The notes below the pieces were generated by a model. It made no database searches. It had not been told where the DNA came from and saw only the letters and a list, made by a program, of their open reading frames with translations. From Clostridia bacterium (lineage in GTDB: Bacteria; Bacillota_A; Clostridia; TANB77; CAG-508), in contig JAGATI010000016.1 of NCBI GenBank assembly GCA_017621295.1, positions 1-9,128 on the forward strand: DNA of 9,128 nt, in the 5' to 3' direction. This document shows, piece by piece, positions 1-5,313 of this stretch. Position 1 is the first letter of the stretch; each line of letters opens with the position of its first letter. The translations under genes were made by a program, and so were the position numbers.

Positions 1-282
1 ATTTTGAATTTCATCAAAAAGCAAATAGTATTTTTCTGTATCTTTTATTTTTTCTTTTACATATATATTAAATTTCTTTGGTTCTGTGAAATCTATGTAA
101 TCATAATCTTCAAAGTTCATATATATTATATGATTTTCTTTTATTCCTTTTTGTTTTAATTCTTCTATTATTTGCATCATTAATACTGATTTTCCTGAAC
201 GCCTAACACCAATAATTACTTTTATTAATTCACTATCATACGAATCTCTTATCTTCTTTAAATACATTTCACGTTTTATCAT
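1..282 (-). CDS. AAA_14-type ATPase, N-terminal part (runs off the left edge)
   Basis: The first 94 codons of an ATP-binding protein. A Walker A motif, GVRRSGKS, lies at residues 25-32, and a Walker B stretch, YYLLFDE, at residues 85-91 just before the window edge. Short spacing between the two, with an IIYMNFEDYD segment between them, is typical of the AAA_14 family, whose full-length members usually carry a C-terminal DUF4143 or nuclease-like domain and run to about 380-450 residues. Those proteins are common in clostridia and mostly of unknown role; some are thought to belong to conflict or toxin-antitoxin systems. The start ATG at 282 is supported by AGGAGGA at 291-297, eight bases upstream. 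A promoter lies at 316-344, so it is probably transcribed alone. The C-terminal half is not visible, so the subfamily is inferred. Confidence 0.85.
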   Translation of the reverse strand, partial: MIKREMYLKKIRDSYDSELIKVIIGVRRSGKSVLMMQIIEELKQKGIKENHIIYMNFEDYDYIDFTEPKKFNIYVKEKIKDTEKYYLLFDEIQN

Positions 283-315
283 TCCGACAATCCTCCTATA
301 TTTGGGCTTTATTAT

Positions 316-344
316 ATTGTATCACACATCTAGTGATGCTTCAA
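316..344 (-). promoter_or_regulatory. Promoter of the AAA_14 ATPase, with a palindrome in the spacer
   Basis: Read on the minus strand, TTGAAG (344-339) is followed after exactly 17 bases by TACAAT (321-316), a good housekeeping promoter about 35 bases upstream of the ATPase start. The spacer holds the inverted repeat ATCAC-N7-GTGAT, which overlaps the -10 box and could bind a dimeric repressor. The operator role is inference. Confidence 0.6.
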
Positions 345-356
345 GTTTTTCTTTGT

Positions 357-397
357 AAAGTCGAAAAACTCCTGTTTTTTATATGTTTTTCGACTTT
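357..397. repeat. 13-bp perfect inverted repeat at the end of a gene remnant
   Basis: AAAGTCGAAAAAC (357-369) and GTTTTTCGACTTT (385-397) are perfect inverted copies with a 15-base loop. A third partial copy (GTTTTTT, 374-380) can compete for pairing. The stem covers the stop codon of the coiled-coil remnant and could be its transcription terminator, although no clean U-tract follows on the minus strand. Confidence 0.5.
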
Positions 398-534
398 GTT
401 TTGCAATGATAAAGATATTCTTGTGAGTTATTTGCTAGAAGCACAACCTTATCAAAGAAATTATATACATTTGTTAATTTCTTATTTTGAGCTTCTAATT
501 TTTTTAAGTTTGCAATACTTTTTCTATATAAATT
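379..534 (-). pseudogene. Remnant of a coiled-coil protein (C-terminal 51 codons, no start)
   Basis: The minus strand here encodes 51 codons ending in TAA, rich in Lys, Leu, Asn and Gln. It includes the helical stretch LKKLEAQNKKLTNVYNFFDK and then VVLLANNSQEYLYHCKTK. The composition and heptad-like leucines suggest the C-terminal coiled coil of a larger protein. Two stop codons (TGA TAG) lie immediately upstream of it in the same frame and there is no start codon, so I read it as a leftover of a gene lost by deletion or mobile-element decay. Such tails occur in relaxases and phage proteins, but I do not recognise the parent. It could also be non-coding. Confidence 0.35.
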
Positions 535-683
535 CTATCAAACTCATAATTAACTATCAAGTACATTTCTCACTGTTTACTTAGATATTGCTGTAATGAA
601 AATATTGTAATATTAAAATAAAGCTGACTAGTAACCTAAATTTCACTAATTTTTCTACAAAATTTTATTTTTATCTGTACATT
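535..683. other. Intergenic, no supported gene
   Basis: AT-rich sequence with stops in all frames. It separates the coiled-coil remnant from the promoter of the cysteine-rich gene. I see no RNA gene or repeat in it. Confidence 0.5.
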
Positions 684-713
684 TTGACATATTTGTAATA
701 TAATTCGTATACC
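684..713 (+). promoter_or_regulatory. Likely promoter of the six-cysteine protein
   Basis: A consensus -35 box, TTGACA, lies at 684-689, with TATACC at 708-713 after 18 bases. A TATAAT at 699-704 is an alternative -10 whose -35 (TGTACA) is weaker. The leader that follows contains the small inverted repeat ATAAGC-N5-GCTTAT before the ribosome binding site. Confidence 0.5.
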
Positions 714-763
714 TCATAAGCATATAGCTTATAAAATTTTATTTTTCTAGGAGTGATATTACC

Positions 764-910
764 ATGCAAAAGAACAGCAACCCTACTGAAAAAAAGTGTC
801 CTGAAAATAAGGATACGAAGCGTACATGCACATCTTCTTGCAGAGAATGTGAACGGAAACACTCTTGCCCAGATGTGTGCCCAATTCTAAAAAAGGCTAT
901 TGAAGCCTGA
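764..910 (+). CDS. Small six-cysteine protein, 48 residues, unknown function
   Basis: The ATG at 764 is preceded by AGGAG (749-753), ten bases upstream, and the frame runs to TGA at 908-910, 18 bases before a strong terminator, so this is a complete single-gene unit. Cysteines fall at residues 12, 22, 26, 29, 35 and 39, giving C-x3-C-x2-C-x5-C-x3-C, a spacing that could bind zinc or an iron-sulfur cluster. The N-terminus is polar with no signal peptide, so it is probably cytoplasmic. I do not recognise the family. It does not match the cysteine spacing of SCIFF peptides and no radical-SAM maturase lies next to it. Codon 31 is CGG, the only in-frame CGG outside the mobile element. Reading through in frame keeps the last two cysteines; a +1 shift there would instead give a 41-residue product ending in CAQF. 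Confidence 0.75.
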   Translation: MQKNSNPTEKKCPENKDTKRTCTSSCRECERKHSCPDVCPILKKAIEA

Positions 911-928
911 TATAATTACGCTTAAAAC

Positions 929-964
929 AAATCCCGCCTTTCTTTTGGGCGGGATTTCGTTTTT
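929..964. terminator. Bidirectional Rho-independent terminator
   Basis: A 10-bp perfect stem (929-938 with 948-957, core TCCCGCC/GGCGGGA) and a 9-base loop is followed on the plus strand by TCGTTTTT and on the minus strand by TGTTTTAAG. It serves both the plus-strand six-cysteine gene ending at 910 and the convergent deaminase-like gene, whose stop codon (963-965) touches it. Confidence 0.9.
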
Positions 965-3470
965 AACTTATAACTTTATATATAGAATCTTCTTCATAAT
1001 TACTCATTATCTCTGGATTATCCAGAGCAATTTTTTGAATAATATTTTTATTTTGACTAAATGTTGTTACATATCCTTCTAAAGATTTTGCTTTTTCTTG
1101 TAATGCTTTTACATTATCATTTACATAAATTTTAGCTTTTCCTTTTCCGTTTTTTGCTTCTTGAATTAAATTTGAAACTGGTGAATTTCCATCAAAAGCT
1201 AAAACTATTGATCCTCTTCTTTCAAAAATTTCATAATTAAAGCTTTTATATATTCCAAGTTCTTCTTGTTCTGTGGAAATACAAACACCATCTAGTTCAT
1301 TAATTAAAAGCTCTCTTCCTACTTCCTTTGAAACCTTTTTAGGAATAATAGCATCTATTTCGAACTTTTTACCTAATTCTTTGCTAATATCTATAATTGC
1401 TTTTTCGTATCCTTGCATTTTATGACCAATTACAAAATACACTTTTTCATTATTTAATTTTTGCATTAGTTCTTTTAGTATCTCTTTTCCCTTTTCATCT
1501 AAAAGTGTTTTTCTACCTTTTGAATTAAAGCTACCTCCTGCAACTATAATTGGTATCTTATTTTCTGGAAGTTTAACTATTTTTTCTTTTAAAATTTCTT
1601 CTGAATCAATATCAGTACTACCTAATATTTTAAATTCTCTATCTTCATTTAGTTTTATTTCTTTTAATTCTTCTTCTAAAATAGCATCCTTAATATCTCT
1701 TCCATCTAGCCATTCTTCAAATTTTTCACTTTTTATTTTAAAATATTTGTCACTATCATTTATTATTTTATCTTCAACTTCTCTCATTTTTAATAAGTCA
1801 TCTTCAGTTAAATTTAATAAATTAGTAAGAGCCATTTGCTCTTCCATACAATCTGTACCGTAAAATCCACATCCATCTGACCCTTGTACACAAAATACTC
1901 CATTACTTAAATATTTCTTTATAGGATGTTCTTCTACTTTTGTTAAATTGTTTAGTCTAACATTAGAAGTTAATTGAAATTCCAATACAAAGCCATCTTT
2001 TTTCATTTCATTCATTAAAGATTTTCCTTCTTTTGTCTCTAAATCAATTCCATATAAACCATGACCAATTCTACATTTCGGCATTTTAGCACCTTTTGGC
2101 ACAGCGTTTTTCACACAATCTACAGCTCTTTGTACATTTTCCTTAAAGCTATCATTTTCACCTGCATGTATTCTAATTGTAAATCCATTATCTTCTTTAA
2201 CTGCAAACTCTACTAATTCTTTAATAACTTGTTTAAAATTACGAATATCATTAATTTCTTCACCTATAATATCGCTTCCAACAATATATGGACTTTTGGC
2301 AGCTACTTTTAAAACATCTACACCTTCTTTTAACTGCTTCTCTGTCATTAAAGTTCTACTAAGTGAGCCTAAAAATCTTAATTTAACACCTGTTTCAGCT
2401 TCAATTTTTGGCATTATTTCATGTAGCTCTTTTAATATCTTTGCACCTTCTTCTCCTTTTCTTACAATCCATGTTACAGATATTTCTGCATAACTAATAC
2501 CTTGTTTTTGATATTGTCTTGCTACCCAAAGAAGTTTATCTTGAAGAAGACTATTTGCTTTATATTCTTCTTTTTTACTATCTTCTATCATTGTTTTTAG
2601 AATTCTTTTTATATCTTTTTCTGTAATAGAATCTACTTTGCTTTCTTCTATCACTATTTTATTTTTACTTACTTGACCTTTAGAAAAAGCATAACGGTAA
2701 ATATAAAGTTTTTCTAAATTTGTAAAAACCGCTTGCCCATCTTTCATTAATACTAAACTATTTCTTATCTTAGCAATATTTTCTTCCATATTCTTTTTAT
2801 TGTTTAATATTAAATCTGCAAAATTAATAAATGTTTCATCATCTATCTTACGAGTTAATCTTTTTCCTGGTAAATCACAATAAGCATATTTCTTTTCAAT
2901 TTCACATCTTTTTTCAAACATTTCCTTTGCTTGTTTGTCTGAAAGTTTTAGTCCTAACTTCTTTATATAATAAAGTGAATATTTTATTTGATGTTTAATA
3001 CCTAATGCTATTAAAACATCTGAATTTAAGTTAGCATGAATATGTGTATGTAAATCTGTTCTAAACTTATTTTTCTTTAAAATATATGTTTTTATTATTG
3101 TCTTTTTAACATCAATTTTATAATCTTTTGTTTGTGACATTAATGTTTTATTAATTGCAGGTATTTGTGCTTTTATCTCTATTTTTCCATCATTATATAT
3201 ATTTGCAATTTTAATACCACCAAGTCTAAAAATATATACTTCTTCATTATCTGCATTTATACTTGCTGGAATTATACCTTTAATTATTTTCATATCTCTT
3301 TCATTCTTTATTGTTTGAATATTACATATTTTGGCTAAATTTGTAATTAAATTACCAGTTTTATGATTTGGAGTTTCTAATATATATTCTAATTCATCTT
3401 CATTCTTTCTATATAAATTTATAATAATATCTTTTTCTTTATCCAAATAAAATCTGTTATATAATTCCAT
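963..3470 (-). CDS. Adenosine deaminase-like metal-dependent hydrolase fused to a C-terminal SLOG/LOG-like domain, 835 residues
   Basis: Three parts can be seen. Residues 1-130 are an N-terminal extension. Residues about 136-560 are an adenosine-deaminase-like TIM barrel: TDLHTHIH (metal ligands H141, H143), HAGEND (H435 and catalytic E438), RIGHG (H470), QLTSN, and VQGSDG (D532), matching the zinc and proton-shuttle positions of the family. Residues about 637-805 look like a Rossmann-type nucleotide-binding domain of the SLOG/LOG group, with IIVAGGSFNSKG, VIGHKMQGYEKA and IVLAFDGNSP. Ordinary adenosine deaminase is about 330-350 residues and has a DD pair where this has D532-G533, so the substrate may not be plain adenosine. 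The start has GAGAGGAGT at 3479-3487 and a promoter at 3509-3538. It stands alone, with its own terminator. I infer nucleoside or modified-nucleotide deamination coupled to ligand sensing, possibly in defence or stress signalling; the metal fold is well supported, the role is not. Confidence 0.85.
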   Translation of the reverse strand: MELYNRFYLDKEKDIIINLYRKNEDELEYILETPNHKTGNLITNLAKICNIQTIKNERDMKIIKGIIPASINADNEEVYIFRLGGIKIANIYNDGKIEIKAQIPAINKTLMSQTKDYKIDVKKTIIKTYILKKNKFRTDLHTHIHANLNSDVLIALGIKHQIKYSLYYIKKLGLKLSDKQAKEMFEKRCEIEKKYAYCDLPGKRLTRKIDDETFINFADLILNNKKNMEENIAKIRNSLVLMKDGQAVFTNLEKLYIYRYAFSKGQVSKNKIVIEESKVDSITEKDIKRILKTMIEDSKKEEYKANSLLQDKLLWVARQYQKQGISYAEISVTWIVRKGEEGAKILKELHEIMPKIEAETGVKLRFLGSLSRTLMTEKQLKEGVDVLKVAAKSPYIVGSDIIGEEINDIRNFKQVIKELVEFAVKEDNGFTIRIHAGENDSFKENVQRAVDCVKNAVPKGAKMPKCRIGHGLYGIDLETKEGKSLMNEMKKDGFVLEFQLTSNVRLNNLTKVEEHPIKKYLSNGVFCVQGSDGCGFYGTDCMEEQMALTNLLNLTEDDLLKMREVEDKIINDSDKYFKIKSEKFEEWLDGRDIKDAILEEELKEIKLNEDREFKILGSTDIDSEEILKEKIVKLPENKIPIIVAGGSFNSKGRKTLLDEKGKEILKELMQKLNNEKVYFVIGHKMQGYEKAIIDISKELGKKFEIDAIIPKKVSKEVGRELLINELDGVCISTEQEELGIYKSFNYEIFERRGSIVLAFDGNSPVSNLIQEAKNGKGKAKIYVNDNVKALQEKAKSLEGYVTTFSQNKNIIQKIALDNPEIMSNYEEDSIYKVIS

Positions 3471-3508
3471 TTTTATTTACTCCTCTCAAAAAAGAATTTA
3501 TGTTAACT

Positions 3509-3538
3509 ATTATAACATACAAGATGTCCTCTTAGCAA
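3509..3538 (-). promoter_or_regulatory. Promoter of the deaminase-SLOG gene (extended -10)
   Basis: On the minus strand TTGCTA (3538-3533) is followed after 18 bases by TATAAT (3514-3509), with TG one base upstream of the -10 box (TGTTATAAT). It lies about 40 bases before the ATG. Confidence 0.65.
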
Positions 3539-3578
3539 TATAATTTTCACAAAAAAGATATATTTATAAATTTATATG

Positions 3579-3603
3579 CTACTATTCAATCTAAAAATAG
3601 TAG
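3579..3603. repeat. 8-bp inverted repeat flanking the rod element
   Basis: CTACTATT (3579-3586) and AATAGTAG (3596-3603) pair around a 9-base loop, five bases from the end of the 171-bp element. On the minus strand it would form a weak hairpin between that element and the deaminase-SLOG promoter. Function unknown. Confidence 0.4.
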
Positions 3604-3607
3604 AGTA

Positions 3608-3778
3608 GTAGCCTGTGTATTTATATATAAAAATGCAGTGATGCGCAGTTTGGGAGGACTCATATTCATACAGATTAGATAGATTAACTGTTCGAATTAT
3701 GAAATTTGTATATACCTGCTCATATGACTAGTCCGACCAGCAAAGAACGGAATTTTTATATATAAATACACAGGCTAC
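3608..3778. repeat. 171-bp element with perfect 27-bp inverted ends (structured RNA or MITE-like)
   Basis: Positions 3608-3634 and 3752-3778 are perfect inverted copies, 27 of 27 bases, beginning GTAGCCTGTG at each outer end. The 117-base interior has no open frame but can continue the same rod. TTTG (3649-3652) faces CAAA, GGACT (3656-3660) faces AGTCC (3730-3734), CATAT (3661-3665) faces ATATG just inside AGTCC, and ATACA faces TGTAT nearer the apex. A GCA-GTGA-TGC mini-hairpin with a GNRA-type loop sits at the base of the interior. No target-site duplication is visible. It lies in the gap between murI and the deaminase gene. Candidates are a non-coding RNA or a small non-autonomous transposable element. 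It is not a recognisable riboswitch or tRNA. Confidence 0.65.
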
Positions 3779-3846
3779 GGCCTAATTTTATACGCATTTT
3801 AGAAATAATGCCAAGTAATAACATTATATTCCTATTTACAACTTAT

Positions 3847-4650
3847 TCAAAAACACATATCCGCTTTTTCTATTATTAACTCTTCTTTTATTAACTTCCT
3901 CGCAACATTCACAAAATTGCATTCTATATCCGTTAAATATATTCTACACTCCTTATTTAAACCATCATTTTCAATATCTTCATCCCTTAACAATTGCTCC
4001 ATATAATCCGCAATCATCTTACCTGTATTTATAATTTCCGTTTTATCTCCAAGCACTTCTTTTATTACATCTTCAAACAACGGATAATGAGTACACCCCA
4101 ATATTAAAGCATCTATATTATTAATATCTTTCAAATATTCACTTACAGCCAATTTAGCAATCTCATTATTCGTCCACCCCTCCTCTGCCATTGGAGCAAG
4201 TAATGGGCAAGCTTTATTTATTACAAAAATATTGTCAACCTTTTCTTTTATAGCTTTTTCCCACCCATTACTCCTTATAGTTCCAGCTGTAGCAATTACT
4301 CCAATTCTTTTTAAACTATTTTTATACTTTATATATTCTACTGTAGGCTCTATTATTCCAATAATTGGTATATCATATATCTTGCAAACAACATCTAAAG
4401 CTTGGCTTGTTGCTGTTCCACAAGCAATTATAATTGCCTTTACATTCTTCTTTAATAAAAATTCTATCCCCTTTTTAGTAAGTTCTATTATCGTATCTTT
4501 AGATTTACTTCCATATGGAAATCTTTTAGTATCACCTAGGTATATAATTTTTTCATTTGGTAATTTTTCCTTAATTTCTTTAAGTACTGTCATTCCACCT
4601 ACTCCAGAATCAAACATTCCAATTGGTCTTGTATCCATTTTTTCTTGCAA
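3847..4650 (-). CDS. murI: Glutamate racemase
   Basis: This cytoplasmic enzyme converts L-glutamate to D-glutamate for peptidoglycan, using two cysteines as acid and base. FDSGVGG (residues 13-19), YLGDTKRFPYG (37-47), IACGTAT with Cys77, CPLLAPMAEEGW (148-159) and LGCTHYP with Cys186 are all present in the expected order, and 267 residues is the usual length. The first motif normally reads ACNTA; here the Asn is Gly78, a substitution near the active site. The frame opens at TTG (4650) and has an ATG at 4638, giving 263 residues. The strong Shine-Dalgarno lies at 4677-4684, too far from either codon on the linear sequence; a hairpin at 4654-4672 would bring the TTG into range. Transcription starts from an extended -10 promoter near 4704-4712. 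No neighbour belongs to the same pathway. Confidence 0.93.
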   Translation of the reverse strand: MQEKMDTRPIGMFDSGVGGMTVLKEIKEKLPNEKIIYLGDTKRFPYGSKSKDTIIELTKKGIEFLLKKNVKAIIIACGTATSQALDVVCKIYDIPIIGIIEPTVEYIKYKNSLKRIGVIATAGTIRSNGWEKAIKEKVDNIFVINKACPLLAPMAEEGWTNNEIAKLAVSEYLKDINNIDALILGCTHYPLFEDVIKEVLGDKTEIINTGKMIADYMEQLLRDEDIENDGLNKECRIYLTDIECNFVNVARKLIKEELIIEKADMCF

Positions 4651-4687
4651 TATGCTAGTTTACAAAACTAACATATCTCCTCCTTTT
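4636..4687 (-). promoter_or_regulatory. murI translation start region: Shine-Dalgarno, spacer hairpin and 4-codon mini-ORF
   Basis: On the minus strand AAAGGAGGAG (4686-4677) is followed by a hairpin at 4672-4654 (8 bp including one G-U pair, 3-base loop) and then by ATA and TTG (4650). Folding the hairpin puts the TTG about seven bases after the ribosome binding site. Unfolded, the same site instead serves ATG at 4674, which opens a peptide of four codons (MLVL) ending at TAA (4662-4660) inside the hairpin. Either a bridged start or a reinitiation switch is possible; the structure is seen, the mechanism is inferred. Confidence 0.5.
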
Positions 4688-4703
4688 TTATTTTTTCTGT
4701 AGC

Positions 4704-4712
4704 ATTATATCA
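4704..4712 (-). promoter_or_regulatory. Extended -10 promoter box for murI
   Basis: Read on the minus strand, TGATATAAT is an extended -10 (TGnTATAAT). The -35 region is weak (TTTATT at 16 bases). The leader to the TTG start would be about 45-50 bases. Confidence 0.55.
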
Positions 4713-4832
4713 CAAAATTACATATAATAAACTCTTTTTATTATTTTTTCATTCTATCACATATATATAATACATATCATAATATATATTAAGCCAGATG
4801 GCTGTAATATTATGAAAGGATGATGAATAATA

Positions 4833-5063
4833 ATGGAATATGATAAAAAAATATGCCCAGTAGTAGATGTGGATGGTGTAATTGCAACTGGTAAACAATT
4901 CGATTTAGACATTACTTTACCAAAGGATAATAGAAATGTAATTTATGGAATAATAAGAGATTGCTATAAAGAACCTGTTCGTGATGCTGTTGTAAAATTA
5001 ATTGAAGTAGTTTGTGAATGTGGTAAAGAAGAGAGAAGACCAGTTTCTCATACTTTATTTTGA
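4833..5063 (+). pseudogene. Carboxypeptidase-regulatory-like (CarboxypepD_reg) domain protein, apparently truncated, 76 residues
   Basis: The ATG at 4833 has AAAGGA 12 bases upstream and the frame ends at TGA (5061-5063). Residues 36-60 (VIYGIIRDCYKEPVRDAVVKL) match the opening of a CarboxypepD_reg beta-sandwich, whose pattern is G-x-V-x-D-x-x-x-x-P-V-x-x-A-x-V-x-L. Such domains need about 75-90 residues, but this one stops after roughly 40, at RRPVSHTLF, where a strand usually leads into a DxxGxF turn. The codons up to the stop look native, so the 3' part was probably replaced by the element that begins right after it. No signal peptide or membrane segment is seen. It could alternatively be a genuine short protein; comparison with an uninterrupted relative would decide. 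Confidence 0.55.
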
Positions 5064-5065
5064 AT

Positions 5066-5189
5066 AACTTTAAGTATAATTTTTTATAAGTAGTACTTTT
5101 CTTTCCTACTTATTTCAATGCTTTTATAATTTATTATACTTAAAGTTTTATATTATATATTGAGTAAAACTTTAAGTATAATTTTTTAT
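5066..5189. repeat. Three-arm repeat (direct plus inverted copies)
   Basis: A 22-base sequence beginning AACTTTAAGTATAAT occurs at 5066-5087 and again at 5168-5189, and its 15-base inverse lies between them at 5133-5147. The middle arm can pair with either flanking arm, so two mutually exclusive hairpins are possible. A separate hairpin, ATAAGTAG (5086-5093) with CTACTTAT (5106-5113), fills the first loop. The block lies at the presumed edge of the integrated element. Confidence 0.7.
5133..5189 (+). terminator. Terminator-like hairpin, plus strand
   Basis: An 18-bp perfect stem (5133-5150 with 5165-5182) around a 14-base loop, followed by TTTTTATTATTT. It would end plus-strand transcripts of the truncated gene at 4833, unless the middle arm is taken by the first copy at 5066-5080. 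Confidence 0.5.
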
Positions 5190-5209
5190 TATTTCGTATA
5201 TTTTAAATA

Positions 5210-5299
5210 TTATGTATTTTTTGTATCTAATTGTTCACTTCTACCAACTCTACAATATATATATACTTTTATGTTGTTATTATTTATTATATGTTCCAT
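5210..5299 (-). CDS. 29-residue peptide resembling the start of a serine resolvase
   Basis: The ATG at 5299 has AAAGGA at 5313-5308 and lies 14 bases after the recombinase stop, so the two are probably translated from one message. Residues 11-22, KVYIYCRVGRSE, resemble the first strand of a resolvase catalytic domain (YxRVSxxxQ), but with Gly where the catalytic serine would be, and the protein ends ten residues later at TAA (5212-5210). It may be a resolvase cut off at the element boundary or a small conserved partner of the recombinase. No catalysis is expected. Confidence 0.55.
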   Translation of the reverse strand: MEHIINNNNIKVYIYCRVGRSEQLDTKNT

Positions 5300-5313
5300 T
5301 TTTAAATTCCTTT

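Noticed and set aside
333..584. Plus-strand open frame of 83 codons rich in Phe and Leu
   Set aside because: No ribosome binding site, and it lies antisense to the more protein-like coiled-coil remnant.
671..862. Minus-strand open frame of 63 codons
   Set aside because: Antisense to the six-cysteine gene, which has a good ribosome binding site, promoter and terminator.
764..910. SCIFF-type precursor peptide
   Set aside because: Length and cysteine number fit, but the spacing does not, and no radical-SAM maturase is adjacent.
963..3470. Two-gene RADAR defence locus
   Set aside because: No RdrA-like ATPase adjoins the deaminase gene. The AAA_14 ATPase at 1-282 is a different family, separately transcribed and 680 bases away beyond a terminator.
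3608..3778. 6S RNA, tRNA or known riboswitch
   Set aside because: A rod shape resembles 6S RNA, but the AT-rich perfect closing stem is unlike it. TTCGAAT resembles a T-loop, but no acceptor or anticodon arms fit.
4232..4702. Plus-strand hydrophobic open frame of 156 codons
   Set aside because: Exact antisense shadow of murI, whose motifs are unmistakable.
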